Shown here: in pieces, positions 12,563 through 24,289 of the stretch
How positions within the stretch are numbered: the first letter of the stretch is position 1
Layout: the number at the start of each line of letters is the position of its first letter
Source of the DNA: Triglochin maritima
Taxonomy: Eukaryota; Streptophyta; Magnoliopsida; Alismatales; Juncaginaceae
Reading direction: 5' to 3'
DNA length: 64,000 bases
Assembly (NCBI GenBank): GCA_963682175.1
Contig: OY821789.1
Location: 4,402,001-4,466,000, forward strand
Position numbers and translations under genes: made by a program
The notes under the pieces: model-generated
Database searches by the model: none
Told to the model about the DNA's origin: nothing
The model's input: only the letters and a program-made list of their open reading frames with translations

Positions 12563-13459
12563 TGCATAAAGTTTCATTTTATTTGGTTAAACTATTATTT
12601 CAATAGTCTGGCAATCAAAATTACATGTATTTTACACGACCGTTTCTAATGTAATAATTATTTTTATATACATGTATGATGACTTGATGTACTACTATTT
12701 TAGCAATTACGCATTATTCTCTTTCTTTCCCAAAATTTAGACTTATCTTCGTAAGTTGATATAGGTTGATATAGGTATTGATGTTTATTTACCTTAAATC
12801 AGATCAGTAGGAGTTGTATTATAACTTAAATATGACCTTTTGGTTAAACCAAAACCAAACTGACTTTTCTAGTTATAGCACGGTTCAGTGCGGTTCTCAA
12901 AAAATCCAGATGTTGAGTTTCATACTTATCTATCACTCTTCCATTGTGTTAATCTTCTTTAGTTCCGTTGTGTGTGCGAGAGCATTTTACTTACCTGTGC
13001 CTAAGTACGTGTTAAGGAGGATGGCTAGTCCTAGAAACATAAGGGTGTTAATTAATGATTTGTCCCACCACAGGTGGTTTAGTATGAAAGGTTATTTGTT
13101 TGCGTGCACGTCTAAGGTGAGGTGACGTTATTGAATCTTTACGCTCGTATTTCGAGTGTTTCCTTGCGTTACCTACATTTCTATATTATATGCTTGTATG
13201 TATTTCCACCATTAATGTGACATATTTTGACATATTAATGTGACATCATATCCGTCCAACACCATTACAATTTTTGCAAATTAAACATTTTAAAATTAAA
13301 ATATCTTTAATATCAAAAATATAAAAAATCATAAGAAACCAAAACACTATTTGCCCACCCTCTTCCTCATCTTCTTCCTTTTTGCTACCTTTCTCATCCC
13401 CACCAGCTAGTCCAGTCCTAGCAGCGGCCCTCCCTTTGCCTTCTCCTCTCCAATCGGAA
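12563..13459. other. AT-rich region, no gene seen
   Basis: Only short accidental frames. No RNA gene, no promoter and no repeat that I can define. Confidence 0.4.
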
Positions 13460-13960
13460 GTGTTAGTTTTGAACCTTGAAAACCTATATGGAACGGTCGA
13501 TTGACAAACAATCGGTCAAATAGTGGGTTACAGTAAAATCTGGATTTTCTGGACTTGCCAAAAATGATCTATCTATTCTAATTCAGTCGACCAATTTGTT
13601 AAGATAAATTCATTTTGAAGTTACTGGAATTTGAAGTTCAGTCGATCTATTGACAAATTGTCGACCAGTAGATCTGGGCAACGACATAATTTATGAAGAA
13701 CTATTTTGGTCATTTCTTCTCCATCATTTGTGTATCATAAGCTCTAGTATATATATCCATTAACCTCTCATGTTTCGGGTGTGGAAAATAACTACCCAAA
13801 GGTGTGTGAGACTCCATCATTGAAGCCACCACAAAGTTCGGTCTCTTCCTCCTACCACATCCATTGAGGTACCTTGTAGGTGGTGGGGTTTGATGGATAA
13901 CATCAGTGGATTCTTTGGGTTTTGAGGAAGAGTGAAGTTTGTATTATTGTCTTAACATTC
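13460..13960 (+). mobile_element. Possible solo LTR or LTR fragment
   Basis: The segment begins TGTTAGTTTTGAACC and ends GTCTTAACA, fitting TG...CA ends. It carries degenerate GGTCGA/TCGACC palindromes (CGGTCGATTG, AGTCGACCA, TGTCGACCAG), one pair 19 bp apart, as in the better-supported LTRs of this window. Flanking 5-bp duplications are not evident and no primer-binding site follows, so the call is tentative. Confidence 0.35.
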
Positions 13961-14064
13961 TCCCTTCAAATAAAACATGAGCTAGAAATTTTTAGTTAGT
14001 GCATATTTTATTACGTTAAACATAACTTCAACAACTTTGGTGGAATGTTTTTACCAGGTCAGGT

Positions 14065-15484
14065 CATCACTAACCTGACGACCTGGTCATCTGTTCTCTC
14101 TCCTCATAATCAGTTTTATATCTTCCACATCAGCTTTCTCTTTCCTCAACCCACTTTCTTCTCTTTCCTACACTATTCACATCTTAACCACAACCCAACA
14201 CAACCCGCAACAACCTATCTCTCTCATCCACATCATTTCGGGGTCTATCTTGGTAATTTTTAAAAAAAACTAAAAAAATCTAAAAAATCAAAACAATTAT
14301 AAAACGTATTTTCAAAAAACAAAAAACTCAAACAAAAAATTCAAAAAATCAAAAAAAAAATCAAAACAAACAAAAAAATAAAATAAAAATGGACGACCCG
14401 GTCGTCCACCACCTGGTCATCCCAGGTCGTTGGACAACCGACCTGGGATGACCTTGGTTTTTAATGTCATCACTAACCATGACCTGGACGACCTGGTCAT
14501 CAGCTCTCTCCCTCTTCAAAATCAGTTTTCTCTCTCTTCCACATCATTTTTGTCTTTCCTCAACCCACTTTCTTATCTTTCTTACATTATTCACCTCTTA
14601 ACCACAACCAACCTATCGCTCTACTCCATGTCATTTCGGGGTCTATCTTGGTAAAAAATTAAAAAAAATTAAAAAATTTCTATAAAATCAAAACAATTAT
14701 AAAACGTATTTTCAAAAAAAAAACTCAAACAAAAAATTCAAAAAATCAAAACAAAAACAAAACAAAAAAAATCAAAAAATAATAAAATAATGGACGACCC
14801 GGTCATCCACGACCTCTCTTGCCCACCCGTTAAAAGCGTGATGACCAGGTCATCTTCAACCGGTCGTAAATGACCTGGAAAAACCCCCGTAAGGAATGCT
14901 CTAATCCCGTAAGGGATGGTATTATAAACATGTGAACACCAGTTCTGGATCGATTTTAGAGCTTAGTCGCACTTTAGAGCATCCCTTAACGTTAAAATTT
15001 TAAGGTCGTCAGCAGGTCGTGACCAGGTCATATATGACCTTTGTTTTTAACGCTGAAAATGTTCAGTCATCTGTGACTGGGTCGATGACCCAGGCGTTGA
15101 AACGCCCGGGTTGTCGACCCGGTCGTTAAATAAAAAAATATTTTTTAGTTTTTTGTTTTGTTTTGTTTGAGTTTTGATTTTTTTTAATTTTTTGTTTGAT
15201 TTTTTTTTAAATTTTTTTAATGAAAATATGTTTTATAATTGTTTTGATTTTTTAGAATTTTTTAGAATTTTTTTTAAAATTTTACCAAGATGGACCCCGA
15301 AATGATGTGGAGGAGAGAGATAGGTTGTTGTGGGTTTTGTTGGGTTGTGGTTAAGATGTGAATAGTATAGGAAAGAGAAGAAAGTGGGTTGAGGAGAGAA
15401 AAAGCTCATGTGGAAGAGAGAGATAAAGTTGATTTTGAAGAGAGAGAGCTGATGACCGGGTCGTCCAGGTCATGGTTAGTGATG
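14065..15484. mobile_element. Composite inverted-repeat element with a tandem inner copy
   Basis: The outer ends read CATCACTAACC at 14065 and GGTTAGTGATG ending at 15484. The left arm (14065-14260) and the right arm (15285-15484) are inverted copies that include CTCAACCCACTTTCTTCTC, CACATCTTAACCACAACCC and CATCATTTCGGGGTC. A second direct copy of the left arm starts at about 14467, after a GC-rich block with GACGACCCGGTCGTC. Poly-A/T tracts separate the blocks. No reading frame of substance. The tandem inner copy suggests nested insertion or unequal exchange. Confidence 0.7.
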
Positions 15485-15554
15485 GTGTTAGTATTTTATA
15501 CGTTTTATCCAACATATATAATAGTAGAAAGTTAAGTAATTGCTAATTTATTTT

Positions 15555-15860
15555 CTGAACTGCTATTCGTCGCCGTAAAACTACTTAAATCGCCCGTAAG
15601 ATTATCATTTTGCCCCTCTGCCCTTTCTACTAATATAACTCCTCATTTCACTCTTTTAACACAACTTTCTCTTCATATCACACTTTTATTCACCAAATAG
15701 AATGTCTCGGAGGCCAGGGAAAGAGCCAGCGGAGACCACTGACTACTCACATCTGGTAAATTACCTTGTTTATTTCAATTAATTTAAAAAAAAAACATTT
15801 TTGAGTCGGGCGGTCGCGGGAGACGCCCGACCCAACGAGAGGGCGGTCGCCGGAACTGCC
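15555..15860 (+). mobile_element. Truncated MULE-type element with an 18-codon exon-like start
   Basis: The left end (CTGAACTGCTATTCGTCGCC, then ACTTAAATCGCCCGTAAG) matches the terminal repeat of the complete element at 57172-58465. Downstream, 15702-15755 forms an ATG frame of exactly 18 codons (MSRRPGKEPAETTDYSHL) followed by GTAAAT, like a first exon with a splice donor. The same segment, decayed, is in the 57-kb copy. A GC-rich block with GGGCGGTCGCGGGAGACGCCC follows. The element is cut off near 15860 by the leader of an LTR retrotransposon. Confidence 0.6.
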
Positions 15861-15869
15861 TCCCCCATG

Positions 15870-16737
15870 GTTATCATGCATATTAATATTCATACACATC
15901 CTAACATTCACCACATTCATCACATGCATAGCAGAAATTAAAAAAAAACAGAAATTAAACATTCACACAATCCATATCGTGTGAGTTTATATGTTCCCTT
16001 CGATCCTTGATCCTCGATCCCTGATCCTCGATCGATGCGCTACAGCGGCGACTTCCTCTTGCACCGGAGATGTAGATTTTACAGAAAATAAACATGCTCC
16101 TCACATTCGATAAAAACCGACTAGTGCAAGTCCTATGTAAAAACCTCTCATATGCATATGCAATTTATCTAAAAGATGGAAATAGAGAATTTGGCTTTTA
16201 CATACATAAGCCCCTGTATTATAACAATTATAAACATTCATAGTTGCTGATTTGGAACATATAAACTCACAATTCCTGCAAAAACAACTCGAGCAACGCA
16301 TACACGCATGTCCAATCTAAACTATTCAATCTAGATTATCAAGCATCTAAAATCAAACAATTCTAGAAAAATCATTTGAAATCCATTAAAATGATTTTCA
16401 TGCATCCATAGTTCAAAATTAATTATTTTGAACCGCCGTTCATCCAATTTCCAAAAGGAAAGATGAACATTAGTCCTTTTCGACTTTGTTGATTCCTTTA
16501 TAAAATAATCATTTAAAATAAAACGAAAATTCTATAAATTAGACAAATGTCTAAATTTCAATTCTAACAATCATGTGTGATGTTTTAAAACATATAAAAC
16601 CATCAAAACGAATTTATTAGAATTTTATCAACAAAACATCGAAAAACTCGAAAAAGACACAAAACCGAATTGTTTTGATTCTAGATGATAGCCTAGATTG
16701 ATTTTATAGTCTAAATCAAAGATAATATGAATCAAAA
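15870..16737 (-). mobile_element. Untranslated leader of an LTR retrotransposon
   Basis: This lies directly inside the primer-binding site at 16738 and reads away from the LTR on the minus strand. It is AT-rich, without gag or pol similarity, so the coding part of the element is missing. The boundary with the MULE-type remnant at about 15860 is approximate. Confidence 0.55.
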
Positions 16738-16749
16738 GCTCTGATACCA
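16738..16749 (-). other. Primer-binding site of an LTR retrotransposon
   Basis: The minus strand reads TGGTATCAGAGC, complementary to the 3' end of initiator tRNA-Met, the usual primer site of plant Copia elements. One base separates it from the LTR end. Confidence 0.85.
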
Positions 16750-16750
16750 C

Positions 16751-18636
16751 TGTTGGATTTCGTGCCCTATAGTATGTATATATTTTTCGAAATTTTATAA
16801 ACATATAGGATCGAAACATTCATATTTTCTTCGATTTTCATATAGACATGCATTTGTTTGTCCTAATTATTTAACATGCATTAGAACAAACAAACAATTG
16901 CAATTAGAATCATACCTAGAGGTTCTCTAAAACCTCTTGAAGATCCGGAGTCGCGTTGCCGGTCGAATCGCCCGGTGGATTGCCTCCGAGTGTTCACCAA
17001 ACTCTAAACAAGGTTGGAGAGAAAGGAGCTAGCCAATCAATCTCCAAACGGGTTTAGAATCTAGCTAATAACCCCATTTTTTCTTTCCTGAGATTTTACT
17101 CTCAAAAAACTCAAATTAACTAAGGAATTTCGGATGGATTAATTGGGGTGGTTAGAGAGAGAGAGAGAATTTTGCATATATTTATTTTTAATGAAGGAAA
17201 TTAGGCCTATTTATAGGCTCCTTTAATTTCCACATCATGGGCTATGCATTGACCCATTCTTCCATGTTTTTCTCTCTTAAGACCAATTCTCAATATTAAA
17301 TTTATTAATCCACATCCAAATTTAATCATAATTGACCAAGTCAAAACCATGATCAATAATTCCTTAATTAATTTGCCTTTATCGAATTTTGGATTAATTC
17401 ACAACAAAATTCGTTTTTTTTTTGTTTTAGGAAATTTAATTAATTTGCCTTTATCGAATTTTGGTTTAATTCCCAACAAAATTCGTATTTGGGGTTTTAG
17501 CAAATTTAATTAATTAATTTGCCTTATCGAATTTTGGATTAATTCCCAACAAAATTCGATCTTTGGGGTTATAGCTAATTTATATATCCTATGCAATATA
17601 TCATCATCCATGATATATTTACATCTCATATATAAATTCATGATTCTAAATATGTCATTTTCATGACATAATGATTTTATCGATTCACCACATGTATACG
17701 AAACTCGATACATCATATGAACATAAAATCACCTTCTTGTTTCCCAGTTTTATGGTGTGACCTATGGGAGGATCTAAGCTAAATTGGCAGTGATATTAAT
17801 AGCTTAACATCACAAACTATAAGCGGTATCTAGCTACACATTATAGTTCCCAATTAGCTAGATGTCTTAATTCAGCTCGAACCAAAACCCGATCCAATTA
17901 GTGATGGAGTGCACCACTTGTGTCCGTCCCTTGCCTCATGATATTAAGAATACATACAAAGTAGTATTGTGTCATCTTTGTATATTAGTATTCATTTCTT
18001 GATCTCTTTAAGCTAGTTATAAATATGTGACTTAACTCAAATCACATTGTGCACAATATAACTTTGCTTTATCAAGGGGCACATTAATATCATTACTCAA
18101 TTAAGAGGGGCAATGATAATCTTTTGACTAGCTATCTTCTCCAACAAAAGTTGTACTTAACCAACTAATGCCTTTACACTACACTCATCGATAGCTCAAG
18201 ACACTAGTCTAATTAAGAACTCCTTAAGCGATCGGATATAAGTCTCATATCAAAGGACCAAGGACACAGTAAAATATTAATGACACAGAAACACATTTCT
18301 ATAATATTTTACTTATTAGGTCTATTCAGTATACAAAAGTAATATTTTCCTCTTTTGCATACCCGTGTTGTCACTCACTTGTAGAGCTACAATGATCTAT
18401 GACCAACATAACAATCTTAACCCGGTAATTAATGTCCCATGTTAATTACCATAATTGCGAATATCTTTTGTTTTATGTAAACCAATATCTTTTAGAGCTC
18501 TACGGTTAAGGACCAAGAGCCTCTTCCTTAACACTTCTAAAAGACGAATAACATAAACAAGGAACAAAACGATTTTCTCATTCAATTCATAATAATTGAC
18601 ATTTAAAAGTAAAACTTTTAGAACACATTCCCTTCA
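16751..18636 (-). mobile_element. 5' LTR of a Copia-type retrotransposon (1.9 kb)
   Basis: On the minus strand it starts TGAAGGGAATGTG and ends GGGCACGAAATCCAACA, giving TG...CA ends, and the primer-binding site adjoins it at 16738-16749. It is inserted next to an older LTR fragment (18637-18810). The matching 3' LTR is absent. It contains a threefold tandem repeat at 17390-17575. Confidence 0.8.
17390..17575. repeat. Three ~65-bp tandem units within the LTR
   Basis: Each unit contains TTTGCCTTTATCGAATTTTGG (one shortened) followed by TTAATTCxCAACAAAATTCG and a T/G-rich spacer. Confidence 0.8.
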
Positions 18637-18810
18637 ATCTGCACCCGAAGTGTCTGGAGTCCTTGGTTTGGTTGTCCGAATCCAATTCGGTCGTCCGAAC
18701 CCTGCATCGCCAAAAGTGCCTGGAGTTTTGGATCGGTGGACGGGATCCCATCCGGTCGACCATTTTTTCCTGGTTTTGTTTCCTTAACAAATATAGATCA
18801 ATATTCAACA
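18637..18810 (-). mobile_element. Fragment of an LTR related to the solo LTR at 52596
   Basis: Aligns with 53360-53527: CTGCACxCGxAGTG, GGxCGxCCGAATCC-type palindromes, then TTCCTTAACAAATAT and a terminal TCAACA. It keeps palindrome pairs spaced 19 bp apart. The rest is cut away where the 16751-18636 LTR begins. Confidence 0.7.
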
Positions 18811-18835
18811 GGCACATCAGAATTGAAATTGCTTT

Positions 18836-18960
18836 CAAACTGTCCTACATATTCAATACGTACAAGCCCATTTTCTTAATAGTCACACACAAGTTGAGGA
18901 CGCAACATACTAATATAATCTTTCCAGCTTATCAATCACGACTTCTCCCCACCACAGAAT
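18836..18960 (+). repeat. Diverged repeat, copy 1 (partner 22788-22912)
   Basis: Shares GTCCTAxAxAxTCAATAxGT, TTCCTTAATA-type sequence and ACATACTAATA..ATCTTTCCAGCT with 22788-22912 in the same orientation. Function unknown. Confidence 0.6.
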
Positions 18961-19554
18961 CAACGCACGGTCAGGAACAACCCTTTTCCCCACCACAGAA
19001 TCAACGCACTTATATAGTGGACTTAACCCTATTTCAGAGTGATCCAACTAGCCTTATCAATGATGTGGTGGAAACGAAATCGGCCAATTCAGAAACTTCA
19101 ATAGGGAGTTTCAATGTAAACGTTCTTCCTTACCTCAGAATGGCCTAATTCCTCTGGTCAGTAGTGTAACATCCCCGAACAACGGAAAATTTAAACTTTT
19201 AAAATCAAAGGAAACACAAGGATAAAATCATCAAGAGTGTGGACATTACATAAGAGTTTGTCAAAAGAGTGATTACATCAAAATCTGAAATACATATTAC
19301 ATGTAATCACGACAACCTAAAATAGGCAAACAACAGGATCCAGTCCCAAAGTGCAATCTCCCTCGATCACCGCCCGCCGGAACCTAACGCGGTCCTGAAA
19401 ATAAACATAACAACAATGCCTGAGTTTTCATAAGGAAACCCCGTATGACAAGCTCACCTATATGCCCTAACATACTAGTATAACATGACATGAATACAAG
19501 CAATAAAACAACATTCTCACTAAGGGAAAAACCAGACATATGTCCTACGATCGT

Positions 19555-20150
19555 TCCCGCTGCCACACAGACCGCGCGGTCTACAATCGCCATTGCTGCC
19601 ACACAGACCCCACGATTCGCAACATCGTCGTCGCCACATAGGCCACACGGTCCACAACCACCGGTACCACACAAGCCACACGGTCCACAACATCGTTTCC
19701 GCCACACATGCCTCGCACGATCCTCCCTGCCGCCACACAGGCTGCACGGGGCCCTCCCGCCGCCACACAGGCCGCACGGGCCGAACATCTGGTCTCTGTG
19801 GAGACCTACCGTAGGCACATACGGTCTAACGGACAGTACGAAACACATCCCCACACGCGACTATACAAACCAAGAGATCGGTGAGGAGACATTCGCACTT
19901 CCGCGCAGGTAGAATCAGATCTGAAAACATCGTGGTCCACCACCACACCAACGGAGTCGTCGCTCAGGTCGGTCCATCACCGGCACCACACAAACCGCAC
20001 AATATCTCACTCGATAGGTGCCCAATAGAGCTACCTTCCGGAAATCATCATCGGCAGTCCATCTCCGCAACCACACAGGCCATGCGCGTTCCTCCCGCCG
20101 CACGGGGGCCCTCCCGCCGCCACACAGGCCGCACGAGCTCGTGCAATCAC
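19555..20150. repeat. CACACAGGCCGCACGG array (31-37-bp units)
   Basis: At least nine units start CCACACAGGCC or CCACACAGACC, followed by CGCACGG-like and CCG-rich sequence. The first seven are contiguous (19555-19790); the rest are scattered to 20150. Confidence 0.75.
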
Positions 20151-20587
20151 TGCCTACCAAGGCCAGTCAAACATATCCGTGACACAGAGGGCCAGAAAAT
20201 CGACAGATCCGAACTGAAGTCCGCAGGGTCATCGAGCTCCACGTACAGACACCAACTCCGTCGCTATAAAAGCAGGGAAGCGGCCTCCGTAGCCCTCAAG
20301 GCCGGTAGTCACTTCACCCAACGATAGTTACGTGCCGCTGAAGCAATGGGATCCGCAATCCCTCAGGCTGATACTCTAAGGAGAGAACAATATACAAACT
20401 ACGTCACCCTCTATAATGCAGAGGCGACACGTCCCAAGTGTCCATACTCTTCCACACTGCGGTCCTTGAGCAGGCACGCACAACGTACCCACCGTCACCT
20501 CTCGGCTCACGCTCCAAGCGAGGACACGGGTTTCCGTGGACAGAGTTGACACTTCACTAGGACCAAGATTCAGTTCTGGGCTCAAAC

Positions 20588-21150
20588 GGTCGACCGGAAA
20601 AGGTATATCGGTCGACCGCTTCCGCAGAGGAATCAGTCGACCGAACACCTACAACGGTCGAACTCTGTGCTCAAAACTCAATCCCCAACGGTCGAACATC
20701 AGTCTAAAACCGGTCGATCGAACGTGGTCAAAATCCAGAGTCTGGTCAAAATCACACAAGTCTATTCGGTCGACCGACTTAGGGGTCTCGGTCGACCGAA
20801 AACTACCAAAGGCATCCTAATATTCTAGGTCATCTACCGGTCGAACAAAACATAACTATCGGTCGAACAACATACTATGAACTTAAGCTCACTTAAGTTC
20901 CGGTCGGACAAAAGGTCTAGGACGGTCGAACGTTTGGATGGTCAACGTCCGGTCCACGCGAAACACGAAGCAACGGTCGAAGGATCCAAGGATCACGTTC
21001 GACCGAAAACATCTAGACAAACCTCGACTCACCAGCACACGCACGACCGGTTGATCGCCACACAAGGCATCGTTCTACCGGTGTTGGTTAAAGTCGGGCA
21101 AAATACTAAACCGGTCGACCGCCCGAAGGAAATCGGTCGACCGTTGATCG
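20588..21150. repeat. Paired CGGTCGACCG palindromes in the solo LTR
   Basis: Palindromes CGGTCGACCG and decayed forms (CGGTCGAAC, AGTCGACCG, CGGTCGATCG) come in pairs, nearly always 22 bp from start to start, with longer gaps between pairs. Confidence 0.85.
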
Positions 21151-21722
21151 ACATCAACCTTGCGCCAGCCAAGGATTTTTACGTCGTTTCCTCGTCGCCG
21201 GCTAGGTCTCTGACCTCCCGCGACCGACCACAACCCCACCCCAACGTGGGTGAGAAAATAAAGGACACTAATGCAAGAACTTGACATACCTTCTTTGCGA
21301 AGAACGACGACTTCACCGGAGAACACCAGAGTTCCGCAACCAATTTCGGTCTGCACCACTCGCACCTCTCCCCTCTAGCTTGCACGCCCGCCTTGCTCCG
21401 CAACCCTCACCATCAGAGCTCGAGGATCTTGAAGGAGAGGAAAAGAGTTGAAGAAGAAGAAAGAAGCAAGAAGAAATAAGGAAGGAGAGAGAGAAGAAGA
21501 AAAAGGAGGGAGATGAGTTTTCTCCAGCAACCAAGCCACCATCAACCCATACCTCCCATCACCTCACCCTTCACTTCACCACTCCACACCATCACCCTAC
21601 CAACCTACTTCCCATCACCACCATACCTCCACTGTTCCCTCTTCAACTCCCCATGCAAACTTCTCCAATTAGCACACCTAATCACCAAAGAACCTTAATT
21701 AAGTTAGGGTCATTACAAGTAA

Positions 21723-24289
21723 CGTTCACCAAGCACTCCTGGAAATCAAAACATCAATCCTATGCCCAATGTACAAGAACACATTGGCAACTAACCATAA
21801 TCAATCAAAGATCAATTAATCACATTTCCTATGATACCCTACTTTGCAATTTTTTTGGATGGTAAGTTGAATTCCCATAAATTTTATTGACATCCAAAAG
21901 AATGTTAAGAACAACTTAGTAGCCGATTACGAAGGGACCTACGTGCTTCCACGGAAGTAACGTGGTTGGCAACCAAAACCAAGATAATAACTGCGGTCAG
22001 CCCAAAAGTTGACTGCCCTGTCCTCTTTAAGCTGCACTTTAGCATCATTCAGAAGCTAAAAAGAGCATTTACAAGCAACCGGACAATATCTTCAGATCCT
22101 CTGCTTCTTTTCTTCGATGGGCTCCACATTTTAATGAAATATGGAGAAAGATATGTCTTTAGAAGAAAAGAAAAGTTTGCTGCTTTCTTCTCCTTTTTGC
22201 CTACAGAGTTCAAAGTAGTTAATGCTCTTTCCATTTTTCTTTTCTCTACCTTATCTGTTGTCTGTTGATGCCATTTAGGAAAAATACAAGGTAAGTACGT
22301 ACATAACATGATGCATTACCGTGTGTAAAAAAATAATTATTCTTAAATGAGCATGTGGGAAGTACATGCTCGAATAAAACATAGAGCTAACTAACTATGA
22401 TTAGAAGACCATAATTAACATAAGAAGTGGTGCAGTGCAAGAGGTAGCATAATCTTGGTTGTTACTTGGTTCTGATACGAATTTTCTGCATCTTCAACAC
22501 GATACCATTCATGGTGTCAGTTGTGTGACTTGAGGGGGGAAATATTCACAATTTTAGTGGCCACGTTATAAACAACATGTCAAAACTTGAGGTCTGATTC
22601 GACCATGTTCTGGCTAGAGTTGCTTGTAAGCTCATCAAATGGTAATTTTTATCAAAAGTGGGACGAAACACAATCTTGGTCGCACCTTAGTATTTTCATA
22701 CGGTTTTTCCAACATAACAGTACAAAGGCAAGACATTTTTGCCACTCTTATTCTTGATTTGGGCACTCAGAATGAGTAATTTATTTCAAAATGTCCTATA
22801 AACTCAATAAGTGCAAGCCTATTTCCTTAATAATTGCACAGAAGTTGAACAAATAAAGCAACATACTAATACGATCTTTCCAGCTAATCCAATCTCCACT
22901 TATCTTTCTTTAACAAAGAACTTTTTTTCCTACTACAAAAGAAAGAAGAACCTACTTTTGTGTATCCAAAAGTGGTGGAGATCTAAACGTGCACAAAGTG
23001 GTTACCTTTCTGAAGGAAAAGATAAAGGTTGTGATACACCTCTTCCATTTGATATTTATAAGCATTTGAAAAGTGACGGGTGGTTGGGAGGTGAAGAAAA
23101 TGTCCCTTTGCATTGTCTATAGAAGATTCCTCAATAAAGAAATTCTATTCAAGTTGACACTTCTCTTCAGAGTTCTACAAGAAAAATAATAAGGATAGGC
23201 AAATCATACCTTACTTTGTGGTAATCTTATCAATTATATTAAAGAAAAGAAACCCATTCCTTTGTCACCAATAATTCTATGGGAGATGTGGAATACAACT
23301 TGAAGTTCAATCCATTCCATTGTAATATAATCTAGTGAAATCAGAGGATGCTTGATTTCCATTGTTGATGCCGTGTGTTAATAATTTTCGATCAATGAAG
23401 GGCCAAATGTTGTCAGTGGGTGGCTCATTTAATTATTTATCCTCTTACCAACAACAAAAGATCAAAAAGTAACAATTTTTGTTGTGTTCATATTCATTGG
23501 ACAGCTTGCATTCCTTGCTGTTGAGGTCAGATTCCGAAACTTCACTGGTATAGCATAGTTTTTTAAAGAGAAGTGTCATATTTTTTAAATAGACTAAATA
23601 AAAGATAAAAAAATAACATATTAAGATAGGACAATAACTTCATGTTTAAGTTTGATGTAACAACTAACAGAGACACGTGGCAATAGTAGCATGTACAACA
23701 TCTTAATTACTGTCATGGCAAAATTAAATTGTAACACTAATTCTATTTAGGAATCAATTTTCTGGGCCCATTTTAAGTCATGTTGGGAAAAAACACAGCT
23801 TATGTCTTAATTAAATAAGTTAAAGAAGTATATATCGACATTAAGATGCATAGCTCATCAAGAAAGATGCACAGTTCAGATTTCAGCCTCATGACCAGTT
23901 GACAATAAATTTCTGTGTTTTCTGACACGCGTTGACTTTTCAAACTACGATCTATTTAACTCCCAAAAGATTGAGATCTCGCTTTCCTTCAGCAAAAAGT
24001 TATAAATGGTAAAAACTAAAAAGTGGATGTCAGTGGGAGAAGCTATGGAAAGAACGCCGAAGCCCCTACACAAAACAACATACATAGATTGGAAAAGAAA
24101 GAGAGAGAAAAGATTTGAGTTCCACTGCCATCACCCTTTCCAAAAGACCCAAAAAGGTACATAGGAAAAGTCAACATAGAAGAGAAGAAAGAAAGCCACC
24201 TCCTCATGTTATGTTCCTCTGAAAACTTTAGGATGTGACTTGTTTTCTAAGAAAAGTATTTTAAGATGTAGTCAATGTGTTAAAGTATT
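21723..24289. other. No gene seen; one diverged repeat inside
   Basis: AT-rich. Apart from the repeat at 22788-22912, short frames show no family resemblance and no conserved splice pattern. A purine-rich stretch at 24080-24200 precedes the LINE. Confidence 0.4.
22788..22912 (+). repeat. Diverged repeat, copy 2 (partner 18836-18960)
   Basis: Same-orientation copy of 18836-18960; the two diverge after ATCTTTCCAGCTxATC. Confidence 0.6.

Larger units (their letters stand above)
19165..21717 (-). mobile_element. Solo LTR, probably Gypsy-type (2.55 kb), carrying two arrays
   Basis: The ends are TGTAACATCCCCGAAC and GGGTCATTACA. Flanking 5-mers AGTAG (19160-19164) and AGTAA (21718-21722) match at 4 of 5. 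No primer-binding site or polypurine tract lies on either side, so it is probably a solo LTR left by recombination. Long TGTAATGACCC...ATGTTACA LTRs are typical of plant Ty3/Gypsy elements, which sets the likely minus orientation. Inside are an array of CACACAGGCCGCACGG-like units and an array of CGGTCGACCG palindromes. Frames across both arrays are repeat artefacts. Confidence 0.65.

Noticed and set aside
19384..19912. Overlapping long frames on both strands rich in His/Pro or Trp/Gly
   Set aside because: They run across the CACACAGGCCGCACGG array. Being open in several frames at once is what a GC-rich repeat without TA-containing words produces.
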